DNA of 64,000 nt from Paracoccus sp. DMF-8 (GCF_029309835.1 NZ_JARJHL010000003.1:1-64000), one strand, 5' to 3'. Shown: positions 18,183-27,686, counted from the first letter of the stretch. The notes: generated from the letters alone by a model not told the origin. A program made the numbers and translations.

Positions 18183-19424
18183 GTGACGGCCCCCAGACCT
18201 TCCGTCACAACGCTGGAACTGCTGCCCGCCTATGGGCAAAGCGAAAACCGCCCCTCGCGCAGCGCCGAGGCATTGGCGCCACTGGACGCGGCGACCACGA
18301 ACCAGATGTATTTCACCTATGGGCTGGTCGATGCCGATGGCGCGATGCTTGGCCCCGCGGGTGCGGCGATCAAGGCGATTGACCAGCAGGTTCCGGCCAG
18401 CGGCTTCATGACGGCAGCGGCGCTTGGCAGCGTCTCGCCCGCCTATGCGTTCCAATATGCCCGTGCCGCCCGTTGGCGCGACGGCGGGGATGTGCAGCGG
18501 GGCGCCGTCATCGCGGACCACGGCAGCGGCGGGCGCCGGATCGAGGAATTCCAGCCCGACAACCCCACCCCCTGCGGGCGCAACCAGATCTATTGGCTGC
18601 GTGAAAGCGCAAGGCTGGCGGCCAGTTTCGGCACAGGTCTGCACTGTCCCTATGTCTTTGCCTTCATCGGGACCTCGGCCAAGACGCAAAGCGCGGCGGA
18701 TTTCCGCACCGCCTTCAATGCCGCCCATGCCCCGCTGGTGGCCGAGGTCGAGGCCCTGACCGGCACCACGCCGAAACTGGTCATGGTGATGAACGGCAGC
18801 GACGTGCGTTCGATCGGGGATGTCTATGCGACGCCTTCGGCCCAATACCGGCTGGCGATGGAACATGGCGCGCTGATGGGCACATGGCAGCGGATCTATC
18901 CGATCAACGACCGCAACATCCATCTGGACCCGCAGGAAAAGGTGCTGATCGGCGAAACCTGTGCCTGGGCGGCCGAGATCGACGAGGCGGGCGGCCCGTG
19001 GAACATCACCTATGCGGTCGCAAAGGCCGGCGATACGGTGACGGTAAGTTTCGATCTGCGTCCCGGAGAGGTGCTGCTGAACCGCCCCGATCTGTATGAC
19101 GCCTATGGCGGCCCCGCGACCTGCCCGAATTTTGGTTTCGAGGCAGAGGGCGGCATTCTGGCAGCGATCCCGGATTTCGGCGGGAACACGGTCACGCTGA
19201 CGCTGGCCGACCCGGCGGCAAGCTGGCTGCGCTTTGCCCATCAGTTGCAGGACTGCATGGATATGGTGGACGAACAGGGCTATGCGATGTCCGCCCATCG
19301 CAGCACGCTGTTCGGTTCGGAAACCCGGCCAAGCCGCTTCGTCCCCGGCCAGACCCTGTGGCGCCCCCTGCCCGGCTTTCGCGGCACATTCAGCGGGGAT
19401 GCCTTTACCGCCGAAGGTGGCTGA
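18183..19424 (+). CDS. SGNH-fold hydrolase/sialate-esterase-like protein of a tail-fibre-like cassette
   Basis: A 413-residue protein with SGNH-like blocks. Block I is LLPAYGQSEN near residue 13-22, in the position of GQSN in carbohydrate acetyl-esterases. A Gly block follows as DHGSGGRRIEEF, then FAFIGTSAKT, then the catalytic Asp/His block DRNIHLDPQEKVLIGE near residue 245. A C-terminal beta-sandwich follows. No signal peptide. Start is GTG at 18183, overlapping the read-through stop of the upstream gene, so the three genes form one unit. A deacetylase acting on surface polysaccharide is a reasonable inference. Confidence 0.65.
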   Translation: MTAPRPSVTTLELLPAYGQSENRPSRSAEALAPLDAATTNQMYFTYGLVDADGAMLGPAGAAIKAIDQQVPASGFMTAAALGSVSPAYAFQYARAARWRDGGDVQRGAVIADHGSGGRRIEEFQPDNPTPCGRNQIYWLRESARLAASFGTGLHCPYVFAFIGTSAKTQSAADFRTAFNAAHAPLVAEVEALTGTTPKLVMVMNGSDVRSIGDVYATPSAQYRLAMEHGALMGTWQRIYPINDRNIHLDPQEKVLIGETCAWAAEIDEAGGPWNITYAVAKAGDTVTVSFDLRPGEVLLNRPDLYDAYGGPATCPNFGFEAEGGILAAIPDFGGNTVTLTLADPAASWLRFAHQLQDCMDMVDEQGYAMSAHRSTLFGSETRPSRFVPGQTLWRPLPGFRGTFSGDAFTAEGG

Positions 19425-19464
19425 GCACCGACCCGCTGAGCGCCGCCCCGCCCGATCACAACAT

Positions 19465-19502
19465 GGCAAGGCCGCGGACATCTTTGCGTCCGCGGCCTTG
19501 CC
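19465..19502 (+). terminator. Strong hairpin after the tail-fibre-like cassette
   Basis: A perfect 15-bp stem (GGCAAGGCCGCGGAC, 19465-19479, with its complement at 19488-19502) and an 8-base loop. No long T-run follows, so it may act as an mRNA 3' stabiliser as well as a terminator. Confidence 0.65.
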
Positions 19503-19762
19503 GAATATCTGTGCACCATCCTGCGTTACCCCGCCCGAGGCCCGGGACGGGCCAGTTCGCGCGGCTTCATCTGTCTGGTCGCCGTCGTGGACCGGTGCTT
19601 ACGGCGGGTGCCGGCATCGAAACTGTCGGTCTCGCCGGTGGCCGAATTCTGCATCGCGGTCGCCTGATCGACCATATCCAGCCGGTCATGCGCGATCCGG
19701 CAACCAGCGCGCCTTTACCGCGCCCGAACGAAAAGGCCGCAGTTTCCTGCGGCCTTTCGAGA
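19503..19762. other. Non-coding stretch between the cassette and argG
   Basis: With the preceding hairpin this is a 338-base stretch with no convincing gene. Short open frames on both strands show no family resemblance. It ends with an 11-bp stem-loop (AAAGGCCGCAG at 19732-19742, complement 19747-19757), which fits a terminator for the convergent argG. Confidence 0.6.
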
Positions 19763-20989
19763 TCATTTGAACTTCGCGTTGCGGTTGCCGATCAGTTTCA
19801 GCCGCAGGGCGTTCAGCTTGATAAAGCCCGCCGCGTCCTTCTGGTCATAGGCACCGGCGTCGTCTTCGAAGGTCACATGCTTTTCGGAATACAGCGAATG
19901 ATCCGACCAGCGGCCCACGCAGGTGACCGAACCCTTATACAGTTTCAGACGCACGGTGCCGGTGACGTGTTCCTGGCTTTTGTCGATCAGCGCCTGCAAC
20001 ATCTCGCGTTCGGGGCTGAACCAGAAGCCGTTATAGATCAGTTCCGCATAGCGCGGCATCAGGCTGTCCTTGAGGTGGCCCGCGCCGCTGTCCAGGGTGA
20101 TCTGTTCGATGCCGCGATGCGCCTCGAGCAGGATGGTGCCGCCCGGCGTTTCATAGATGCCGCGCGACTTCATGCCGACGAAACGGTTTTCGACGAAATC
20201 CAGCCGCCCGATGCCATGCTTGCGGCCATATTCGTTCAGATCGGTCAGGATGGTCGCGGGCGACAGCGCCTGGCCGTTGATCGCCGTGGCATCGCCGCGT
20301 TCAAAGGTGACCTCGATATATTCGGGGGTGTCGGGCGCATCCTCGGGGTTGACGGTGCGCTGATAGACGTAATCCGGCGCCTGTTCGGCGGGGTTTTCCA
20401 GCGCCTTGCCCTCGCTGCTGGTGTGCAGCAGGTTCGCGTCGACGCTGAAAGGCGCCTCGCCGCGCTTGTCCTTGGCAATCGGAATCTGGTTCTGTTCGGC
20501 GAATTCGATCAGTTTCGTGCGGCTGGTCAGATCCCATTCGCGCCAGGGCGCGATGACCCGGATCGACGGATCCAGCGCATAGGCGCTGAGTTCGAAACGC
20601 ACCTGATCGTTGCCCTTGCCGGTCGCACCATGCGCCACGGCATCGGCGCCGTGCTGATGCGCGAGTTCGACCAGACGCTTGGAAATCAGCGGCCGCGCGA
20701 TCGAGGTGCCCAGCAGATACAGCCCTTCATACAACGCATTGGCGCGGAACATCGGGAAAACGAAATCGCGGACGAATTCCTCGCGCAGATCCTCGATATG
20801 GATGTTTTCCGGGGCGATGCCCAGCAGTTCGGCCTTGGCGCGGGCCGGTTCCAGTTCCTCACCCTGCCCGAGATCGGCGGTAAAGGTGATGACCTCGCAG
20901 CCGTATTCGGTCTGCAGCCATTTCAGGATGATCGAGGTGTCGAGCCCGCCCGAATAGGCAAGGACGACTTTTTTCGGCGCGTCGGTCAT
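19763..20989 (-). CDS. argG: Argininosuccinate synthase
   Basis: A 408-residue ATP-dependent ligase joining citrulline and aspartate in arginine synthesis. The ATP-binding P-loop-like motif [13 protein letters not shown] is at residues 7-19, followed by [25 protein letters not shown] near residue 118 and SGGLDTS are family signatures. The ATG at 20989 is the canonical start (MTDAPKKV). Monocistronic, with a terminator hairpin at 19732-19757. Confidence 0.97.
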   Translation of the reverse strand: MTDAPKKVVLAYSGGLDTSIILKWLQTEYGCEVITFTADLGQGEELEPARAKAELLGIAPENIHIEDLREEFVRDFVFPMFRANALYEGLYLLGTSIARPLISKRLVELAHQHGADAVAHGATGKGNDQVRFELSAYALDPSIRVIAPWREWDLTSRTKLIEFAEQNQIPIAKDKRGEAPFSVDANLLHTSSEGKALENPAEQAPDYVYQRTVNPEDAPDTPEYIEVTFERGDATAINGQALSPATILTDLNEYGRKHGIGRLDFVENRFVGMKSRGIYETPGGTILLEAHRGIEQITLDSGAGHLKDSLMPRYAELIYNGFWFSPEREMLQALIDKSQEHVTGTVRLKLYKGSVTCVGRWSDHSLYSEKHVTFEDDAGAYDQKDAAGFIKLNALRLKLIGNRNAKFK

Positions 20990-21239
20990 GCGGTGAACCC
21001 TTCTGCGAATTTTCGCAGGGAATAGGACCATTCGCGCGTTGTCACAAGAGGAAGGGTGAGATCATCGCCGGATCAGGCGCCTTCGCATCCCGGCGTCATC
21101 TGCCTCGCCGTCGCTTCCGGGCCGCGAACGACTTGACTGATACAGCCGAGGAGCGCAGGATTTTCGTACCGTTAACGCGATCCGGAATCATTCCCAAGGC
21201 GACGGGAATGCGCCCCCCTGTTCAAAGGGAGAGACCAGG

Positions 21240-21602
21240 ATGATCGTTCAGGAAACCTGCGATCTTTGCGGTGGCTACGGCACCGATTCCAAGCGGCGCG
21301 AATGCCTGAAATGCTATGGGCTGGGCAAGGTCGAAAGGCGGGTGCCCGATCCGCCGCGCCCGAAGAAACGGCGTGCCAGCGTCCAGCCCGGTCCCTCCGA
21401 TCTGGTGAGGCTGATCCAGATGGCGCTGTTCGGCGCTGTCGCCTATTATTGCCACGCGCGCTGGGGCAATCCGCAGGCGCAGGAGCCCTGGACGCAATGG
21501 ATCCTGCCGGTCGCCGCGGGGCTGGTGGCGGCCGCGCTGTGGCAGATCATCGCGACGCTGGCCGCCATCACGCTGGGCTATGTGCTTTTCGTTGCCGATT
21601 AG
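21240..21602 (+). CDS. Small Cys4 zinc-finger membrane protein (DnaJ-like CxxCxGxG motifs)
   Basis: A 120-residue protein. The N-terminus holds two CxxCxGxG-like units, CDLCGGYG (7-14) and CLKCYGLG (22-29), like half of a DnaJ zinc-binding domain. A basic Pro-rich linker follows (PPRPKKRR) and then two hydrophobic helices (about 60-76 and 84-118). The start is preceded by AAAGGGAGAGACC. It lies 44 bases upstream of ilvA and may be co-transcribed. No known function. Confidence 0.75.
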   Translation: MIVQETCDLCGGYGTDSKRRECLKCYGLGKVERRVPDPPRPKKRRASVQPGPSDLVRLIQMALFGAVAYYCHARWGNPQAQEPWTQWILPVAAGLVAAALWQIIATLAAITLGYVLFVAD

Positions 21603-21646
21603 CCCCGGCGCTGCAAGTCCGCTTGCCAAATCCACCATTTCGCGCC

Positions 21647-22900
21647 ATGGGCAGCAACATGGAAAACTTTGCCGCTTCTGTCCGCCAGGCAGAGCTCGCC
21701 CTGCGCGACCTCTTCGAGCCGACCCCGCTTCAGAAAAACGACCACCTCTCGGCAAAATACGGGGCCGAGATCTGGCTGAAACGCGAAGACCTGACGCCGG
21801 TGCGCAGCTACAAGCTGCGCGGCGCCTTCAACGCCATGCGCAAGATCGTGGCGACGCGCGGCACCGGGCATTTCGTCTGCGCCAGCGCGGGCAACCATGC
21901 CCAAGGGATCGCCTATGCCTGCCGCCATTTCGGGGCGCAGGGGACGATCTTCATGCCGGTGACGACGCCCCGGCAAAAGATCGACAAGACCCGCATCTTT
22001 GGCGGCGGCGCGGTCGAAATCGTGCTGACCGGGGATTATTTCGACCAGACGCTGGCGGCGGCGCAGGAGTTCGCCCGCCAGCAGGACGCGATTTTCCTGT
22101 CGCCCTTCGACGACCCGGACATCATCGAGGGTCAGGCGACCGTCGGCCATGAGTTGCTGGAACAACTGGGCACCGCGCCCGATCTGATGGTGATCCCGGT
22201 CGGCGGTGGCGGGTTGTCGTCGGGGCTGGCGCGGCTGATGGCCGAACGCGCACCGGGCACCGAACTGCGCTTTTCCGAACCCGAAGGCGGCACCAGCCTG
22301 CGCGCGGCCCTGCAGGCGGGCGAACCCGTCACCCTGCCCACCGTGGACAATTTCGTCGATGGCGCCGCCGTCGCGCGGATCGGCGCCCTGCCCTTTCAGG
22401 AGTTGAGCCGCTTTGCCCCCGATCAGGTTCTGGCCGCGCCCGAGGACCGCATCTGCCGCACCATGCTGGACATGCTGAATGTCGAAGGCATCGTTCTGGA
22501 ACCGGCCGGGGCGCTGGCCATCGACGTGCTGGACGATCTGGGCGATATCCGGGGCAAGCGCGTCGTCTGCATCTGTTCCGGCGGCAATTTCGATTTCGAG
22601 CGCCTGCCCGAGGTCAAGGAGCGCGCCCAAAGGTTCGCGGGCCTGAAACGCTACTTCGTCCTGCGCCTGCCGCAACGCCCCGGCGCGCTGCGCGATTTTC
22701 TGGAACTGCTGGGGCCGGATGATGATATCTCGCGCTTTGAATATCTGAAGAAATCGGCGCGCAACTTCGGTTCCGTCCTGATCGGGATCGAAACAAGCCG
22801 GCCGGAAAACATGGCCGCGCTCTGCGACAGGTTGGACGCCAAGGGCTTTGGCTATCGCGACATCACGCACGACCAGATCCTTGCAGAGCTGTTGATCTGA
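21647..22900 (+). CDS. ilvA: Threonine ammonia-lyase (threonine dehydratase)
   Basis: A 417-residue PLP enzyme deaminating threonine to 2-oxobutanoate, the first step to isoleucine. PLP lysine is in VRSYKLRGAFNA (near residue 60), CASAGNHAQG and the phosphate-binding loop VGGGGLSSG follow. The C-terminal regulatory ACT-like domain (about 325-417) suggests feedback control by isoleucine. ATG at 21647 is chosen; an internal ATG at 21659 is also possible. The 3' end overlaps the convergent Hpt gene by 38 bases. Confidence 0.95.
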   Translation: MGSNMENFAASVRQAELALRDLFEPTPLQKNDHLSAKYGAEIWLKREDLTPVRSYKLRGAFNAMRKIVATRGTGHFVCASAGNHAQGIAYACRHFGAQGTIFMPVTTPRQKIDKTRIFGGGAVEIVLTGDYFDQTLAAAQEFARQQDAIFLSPFDDPDIIEGQATVGHELLEQLGTAPDLMVIPVGGGGLSSGLARLMAERAPGTELRFSEPEGGTSLRAALQAGEPVTLPTVDNFVDGAAVARIGALPFQELSRFAPDQVLAAPEDRICRTMLDMLNVEGIVLEPAGALAIDVLDDLGDIRGKRVVCICSGGNFDFERLPEVKERAQRFAGLKRYFVLRLPQRPGALRDFLELLGPDDDISRFEYLKKSARNFGSVLIGIETSRPENMAALCDRLDAKGFGYRDITHDQILAELLI

Positions 22901-23309
22901 CCCTTTCGGCGCAGCCCTGTTCGTCGCCGTTCCGTTCGGCGCGGTCCCGGTCGGCGGGCGCGCTGCGGCACCTCTGGTCCAGATCGCGGATCAGCAGGCG
23001 CTTGCTGTCGGCATAGACCGTCAGCACGTCGTCGATACAGCCCTGTGGCAGCGCCCGGCCTTCGGCCAGCGCCTCCAACCGTTCGCAAAGCTGACTGAGG
23101 CAGCGAAAGCCCAGGCTGCACGCGCAGCCCGTCAGAAAATGCAGATCGGCGACGGACTGATCGCGATCATTGCCCGGCAGCCGAAAGACAACGGTTTCGA
23201 TTTCGTCCAGAAACAGTTCCAGAATCGGGCGAAATTCGGCGTCGCCGACATCTCCCCGCATCTCCAGCACCCTTTTCCAGTCGATCATGTCCGAATGCCG
23301 CATGTTCAA
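22863..23309 (-). CDS. Histidine phosphotransfer (Hpt) domain protein
   Basis: A single Hpt domain protein of up to 148 residues. The phospho-accepting His lies in DLHFLTGCACSLGF near residue 57; the usual HxLKG has Thr in place of Lys. The helices around (RPILELFLDEIETV; LCERLEALAEG) match an Hpt bundle. About the last 30 residues are Arg-rich and unlike the family, and the 3' end overlaps ilvA, so the C-terminus is uncertain. Start may be 23309 or the ATG at 23288. It is divergent from the response regulator/phosphatase gene, so the two probably form one phosphorelay. Confidence 0.78.
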   Translation of the reverse strand: MNMRHSDMIDWKRVLEMRGDVGDAEFRPILELFLDEIETVVFRLPGNDRDQSVADLHFLTGCACSLGFRCLSQLCERLEALAEGRALPQGCIDDVLTVYADSKRLLIRDLDQRCRSAPADRDRAERNGDEQGCAERVRSTALQGSGRA

Positions 23310-23439
23310 TCCTGTCTTCCCCGCACCCCGGCCGCGCGACCTGCGCGATGGGCATGCCTAACACCCGACAGGTTAGCATCGGGTTAAGCCGGCCACGCCG
23401 CTTAACATCTTGTTTATCGCATGGGCGTATTCCTGCGTC

Positions 23440-24705
23440 ATGTCGCAAGCAGATCGCAATTTACCCAATTCCCCGGCACCGCCTTCCGCGCGGCTGGTTC
23501 TGCTGGTCAGCGACAGCCGCGCGCAACGGCGGATGATCGCGATTCAACTGGACCGCGCGGGCTATCACGTCAAGGAAGCCGGATCCGCGGATGAGGCGAT
23601 GGGTTTTTTCCTGCGGGAACAGCCGGATATCGTGATTTCGGACTGGATCATGCCGGGGCGTTCGGGGCTGGACCTGTGCCGCGACCTGCGGGCGATCAAC
23701 ACCGGGCAATACAGCTATTTCATGCTGCTGACCTCGAAATACAGCAAGGATGACATTGCGCAGGGCTTCGGCGCCGGGGCGGATGAATTCCTGATCAAGC
23801 CGGTTTCCGGGGCGGAACTGCTGGCCCGGCTTGGGGTGGCGGAACGCATCCTGAAGATGGAACAGCAGTTGCGCAAATCGAATGCGGAACTGCAGCGGGT
23901 GATCGGCAGGCTGTCGGATGCCCAGGCCGCCATGGACCGCGACCTGAAAGAGGCGCGGGCCCTGCAACAGCGCCTGATCCGCGAAAAAAGCGAACAATAT
24001 GGCGATTTTCAGCTTTCGTCGCTGATGCGCCCCGCCGGCCATATCGGCGGCGATATGGTGGGGTTCTTTCCGATCAACGACCGCCGGGTCGGGATCTTTG
24101 CGGCGGATGTTTCGGGGCATGGCATCACCTCGGCGCTTCTGACCGCGCGGCTGGCGGCGCAGCTTTCGGACACGACCGACCAGAATATCGCGCTGCGCAT
24201 CACCGATCTGGGCCTGTTCGACGCGCTGCCCCCGCGGGAACTGGTCAAGGCGCTGAATACCCAGCTTTTGAACGAATTGCGCATAGATGCCTATTTCACC
24301 ATGATCTACGGCGAACTGGATTGCCTGTCGGGCAGACTCAGGCTGGTGCAGGCGGGCCATCCCCATCCCTTCGTCCAACGCGCCGACGGGCGGCTTGAAA
24401 AGATCGGCAATGGCGGGCTGCCGGTCGGGATCTCGGATCATGCCGCGTTCGAGCAGATCACCATCGACCTCGGGCCGGGCGACAGGATCTTCATCGCTTC
24501 GGACGGGATCACCGAATGCGAATGCCCCGGCGGCCAACCGCTTGGCGACGAAGGGCTTTGCGCCATCCTGCAAACCAATGCGACGCTGCGCGGAAACACC
24601 TTTCTGGAATCGCTCAGCTGGTCCGTGCAGACCTATACCAGCGGGAACAGGATCGACGACATGTCGGCGGTGCTGATCGAACGCCTGCCCGCTCAGCCGG
24701 GATAA
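23440..24705 (+). CDS. Response regulator with PP2C-type Ser/Thr phosphatase output
   Basis: A 421-residue two-domain regulator of the RsbU/RssB-like kind. The receiver (residues 16-135) has the phosphoacceptor in SDWIMPGRSGLDL and the conserved Lys in FLIKPVSG. A coiled-coil linker follows (about 138-185; QQLRKSNAELQRVIGRL). The PP2C/SpoIIE domain (about 185-415) has GGDMVGFF, ADVSGHGITSALL and ASDGITE with the metal-binding aspartates. Such proteins dephosphorylate an anti-sigma-factor antagonist; no partner is encoded nearby. I start at the ATG at 23440. The 3' end overlaps the convergent NUDIX gene by 13 bases. Confidence 0.93.
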   Translation: MSQADRNLPNSPAPPSARLVLLVSDSRAQRRMIAIQLDRAGYHVKEAGSADEAMGFFLREQPDIVISDWIMPGRSGLDLCRDLRAINTGQYSYFMLLTSKYSKDDIAQGFGAGADEFLIKPVSGAELLARLGVAERILKMEQQLRKSNAELQRVIGRLSDAQAAMDRDLKEARALQQRLIREKSEQYGDFQLSSLMRPAGHIGGDMVGFFPINDRRVGIFAADVSGHGITSALLTARLAAQLSDTTDQNIALRITDLGLFDALPPRELVKALNTQLLNELRIDAYFTMIYGELDCLSGRLRLVQAGHPHPFVQRADGRLEKIGNGGLPVGISDHAAFEQITIDLGPGDRIFIASDGITECECPGGQPLGDEGLCAILQTNATLRGNTFLESLSWSVQTYTSGNRIDDMSAVLIERLPAQPG

Positions 24706-25160
24706 AGCGGCCTTGCCGATGCCGCCCTGCCCAGCACCATCTGCGCCATCGCGCGCGATCCGGGGTCGCGCAACAGCCCCGCCACGTCGCGACAGGGCAC
24801 CCAGATCGCGGAATGGCCCGGCTCTGACGGGGCGGCCAGCCGGCAGATCGGACGGGCCAGCCAGACATGACAGATCTTTTCGGCGAACCAGCCGTAATCG
24901 GGCAGAAAGCAATGGCGGCGGAACGTGCCGATCCGGCGCAGGGGCCGGATGCGCCAGCCGGTTTCCTCGATCACCTCGCGATGCAGCCCGGCGATTGCGG
25001 ATTCCTTCGGCTCGATCCCGCCGCCGGGCAGCTGGTAATCGGGTTCGGGAAAGTCCTGCAGCGTCATCAGCACATGTCCATCGCGGATCAGCAGCGCATA
25101 GGCGCCGGGTCGCGGGCGATAGGACTGGCCGGGCCGGATCGTGCCATATCGCGGAATCAT
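24693..25160 (-). CDS. NUDIX hydrolase
   Basis: A 155-residue NUDIX pyrophosphohydrolase. The Nudix box is GGGIEPKESAIAGLHREVIE followed by ETGW, matching Gx5Ex7REUxEExGU at residues 47-70. The N-terminus MIPRYGTIRPGQSY is shared by a Rhodobacterales NUDIX group. The substrate cannot be read from the sequence. It follows the AbrB-family gene by 34 bases, possibly one transcript. Confidence 0.92.
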   Translation of the reverse strand: MIPRYGTIRPGQSYRPRPGAYALLIRDGHVLMTLQDFPEPDYQLPGGGIEPKESAIAGLHREVIEETGWRIRPLRRIGTFRRHCFLPDYGWFAEKICHVWLARPICRLAAPSEPGHSAIWVPCRDVAGLLRDPGSRAMAQMVLGRAASARPLYPG

Positions 25161-25194
25161 CGCGCCTCCGGTTTCAGACTGATGTGCATCGCCC

Positions 25195-26217
25195 CTATCT
25201 TCCCCAATGAAACAGCCGCGCCATGACCGGAGCGCCAAGGATCACGATCACCAGCCGCAGCAGGTGATGGGTGATGACAAAGGGCAGATCGGCGCCGATC
25301 ACCAGCGCCAGCACCGCCATTTCCGCCTGACCACCGGGGGCGAAGGCCAGAAAGGCCTCGACCCCGGGGGCAAGGCCCATCAGCATCACGGCCTCGGCAA
25401 AGATCAGCGAGACTGCGGCAAGGATCAGGCAGAACACCATGCCCGCCGCGACATCGACCCGCAATTCACGCGCCGTGACCCCGGTATATTTCGACCCGAC
25501 CGAGATCCCGATAAAGAACTGCGCCGCCATGATCGCAATCGCAGGCGGGCTATGTTCGATCAGGCCGGCCAGCGACATCACCGCCGCGACGACCATCGGC
25601 CCGATGATCGAGGCGCCGAAGATCCCCAGCCTTTCGGCCAGCTTCCAGCCGCCGATCGCGGCGACGACCATCAGCGCCATTTCGGTCAAGGGGATTTCGG
25701 ACAGCGACTGGCCAAGCGCCCCGTCCAGCGGTCGCTGATAGATGTAATGCATGATCAGCGGCACGGCAGTCACGATGACCAGGATCCGCGTCGCATGCAC
25801 CAGCGAGACAGCGCGCATATCGGCCCCCGCCTCCTGCCCGAAAACCATCATGTCCTGCAGCCCGCCGGGCATGGCGCAGTAATAGGCGGTCGGCCCGTCA
25901 AAGCCGCAGATCCGGCGAAAGAACGGATAGCCGATCACCCCGATCACCAGAATGAACAGCGGCACCAGCGCCGCCGACATCGCCATATCGGGCAGGCGCC
26001 CGACCAGTTCCGGCGTGATCGTGCTGCCGACGGCCACGCCCAGAATGGTGCGCAAGGGCGCGCCGATGCTGCGCACCCCGCTCATCCTGACGCCGCAAAG
26101 CCCGGCGATCAGGCAGGCAAACAGCGGCCCCAGCAGAAAGGGCAGCGGCAGGGCCAGCAGCAGAAAGCCCGCCACCCCGGCTGTCGCCAGCCCGATCGTC
26201 ACCACCGCCGTTTTCAT
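25195..26217 (-). CDS. AbrB-family (PF05145) integral membrane protein
   Basis: A 340-residue protein with about ten transmembrane helices in two similar halves, each with a Gly-rich turn (LPLPFLLGPLFACL in half 1; GIFGASIIGPMVVAA in half 2). MPGGLQDM and FAPGGQAEMAVLAL are the paired family motifs. Often misnamed ammonia monooxygenase; the molecular role is not established. Start at 26217 (MKTAVV) gives a clean first helix. Confidence 0.88.
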   Translation of the reverse strand: MKTAVVTIGLATAGVAGFLLLALPLPFLLGPLFACLIAGLCGVRMSGVRSIGAPLRTILGVAVGSTITPELVGRLPDMAMSAALVPLFILVIGVIGYPFFRRICGFDGPTAYYCAMPGGLQDMMVFGQEAGADMRAVSLVHATRILVIVTAVPLIMHYIYQRPLDGALGQSLSEIPLTEMALMVVAAIGGWKLAERLGIFGASIIGPMVVAAVMSLAGLIEHSPPAIAIMAAQFFIGISVGSKYTGVTARELRVDVAAGMVFCLILAAVSLIFAEAVMLMGLAPGVEAFLAFAPGGQAEMAVLALVIGADLPFVITHHLLRLVIVILGAPVMARLFHWGR

Positions 26218-26298
26218 CGCCGCTCCCTGCATCTGGGCCCCTGCATCTGGGCGCGAAAATGTCGGCACGGCTGCGCGGGCACAAGCCCGAATCGCGCC

Positions 26299-27519
26299 TC
26301 AGAAAAACGCCTGCGACCCGGTCACCGCGCGCCCCAGAATCAGCGCGTGAACATCATGCGTGCCTTCATAGGTGTTGACGGTTTCCAGATTGACCATGTG
26401 GCGCATGACCTGAAATTCTTCGGAAATTCCGTTGCCGCCGTGCATGTCGCGGGCCGCACGGGCGATGTTCAGCGCCTTGCCGCAGTTGTTGCGCTTGATC
26501 AGGGAAATCATTTCCGGCGCGGCATTGGCCGCGTCCATCAGCCGACCGACCTGCAGCGCCGCCTGCAGGCCAAGCGTGATTTCGGTCAGCATATCGGCCA
26601 GTTTCAACTGGAAAAGCTGGGTCTGGGCCAGCGGCTTGTTGAACTGCCTGCGGTCGATCCCGTATTGACGGGCGGCGTGGAAACAGAATTCGGCCGCCCC
26701 CATCGCCCCCCATGCAATGCCATAGCGGGCGCGGTTCAGGCAGCCGAACGGCCCCTTGAGCCCTTCGACATTCGGCAGCAGGGCGTCATCTGCAACCTCG
26801 ACATTCTGCAGGACGATTTCGCCGGTGACAGAGGCCCGCAGGGACAGTTTGCCCTCGATCTTCGGGGCGCTCAGGCCGGGCGTGCCCTTGTCCAGCACAA
26901 AGCCGCGGATCTTGCCGCCATGCGCCTCGGATTTGGCCCAGACCACGAAGACATCGGCGAATGGCGCGTTCGAGATCCACATTTTCGACCCGTTCAGCAC
27001 ATAGCCGCCATCGATCTTGCGCGCCGTGGTGCGCATCCCGGCGGGGTCGGATCCGGCATCGGGTTCGGTCAGGCCAAAACAGCCGATCCATTCACCCGAG
27101 GCGAGTTTCGGCAGGTATTTCCGGCGCTGATCCTCGGTCCCGTAGGCATGGATCGGATACATGACCAGCGAGGATTGCACCGACATCATGCTGCGATAGC
27201 CGCTGTCCACGCGCTCGACCTCGCGGGCGACAAGGCCGTAGCTGACGTAACCCGCGCCAAGCCCGCCGTATTCCTCGGGGATGGTGACGCCCAAAAGACC
27301 CATCGCGCCCATTTCGCGAAAGATTTCCGGGTCGGTCTGTTCGTTGCGATAGGCGGCGATGATGCGCGGTTGCAGCCTGTCTTGCGCATAGGCATGGGCG
27401 GCGTCGCGCAAGGCGCGTTCGTCCTCGGTCAACTGGTCATCCAGACGCAGCGCATCCTGCCAGTTGAAGGTGGACAGGTCCGGGCGATCCTTGGGCTTGA
27501 GCGAAGGGGTCTGTGTCAT
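26299..27519 (-). CDS. gcdH: Glutaryl-CoA dehydrogenase / acyl-CoA dehydrogenase
   Basis: A 406-residue FAD-dependent acyl-CoA dehydrogenase, converting glutaryl-CoA to crotonyl-CoA in lysine/tryptophan degradation. [13 protein letters not shown] (near 144) is the ACAD signature 1, [13 protein letters not shown] lies in the FAD region, and the catalytic Glu is in [12 protein letters not shown] near the C-terminus. The N-terminal [17 protein letters not shown] is typical of GcdH. ATG at 27519. Divergent from the P1 peptidase gene across 204 bases. Confidence 0.94.
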   Translation of the reverse strand: MTQTPSLKPKDRPDLSTFNWQDALRLDDQLTEDERALRDAAHAYAQDRLQPRIIAAYRNEQTDPEIFREMGAMGLLGVTIPEEYGGLGAGYVSYGLVAREVERVDSGYRSMMSVQSSLVMYPIHAYGTEDQRRKYLPKLASGEWIGCFGLTEPDAGSDPAGMRTTARKIDGGYVLNGSKMWISNAPFADVFVVWAKSEAHGGKIRGFVLDKGTPGLSAPKIEGKLSLRASVTGEIVLQNVEVADDALLPNVEGLKGPFGCLNRARYGIAWGAMGAAEFCFHAARQYGIDRRQFNKPLAQTQLFQLKLADMLTEITLGLQAALQVGRLMDAANAAPEMISLIKRNNCGKALNIARAARDMHGGNGISEEFQVMRHMVNLETVNTYEGTHDVHALILGRAVTGSQAFF

Positions 27520-27686
27520 CTGCATCCCGTTTCTGCTGGATATGTCGGTTCGGACCAGCCTAGCCCATTCATTCGGGGTGGGAAACGGGTGGGCTTGGGT
27601 CGGCGAGGCGCGGAATCGTCGTCGCCCCTGCCGATGCCGCCGCCAGCCTTGCCAGATCGCGCCACATGTGCAGGGCTGTCGGCACC

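Noticed and set aside
16690..19424. Calling this a prophage
   Set aside because: No integrase, terminase, capsid, portal, lysis or att sites are visible on either side; housekeeping genes flank it directly.
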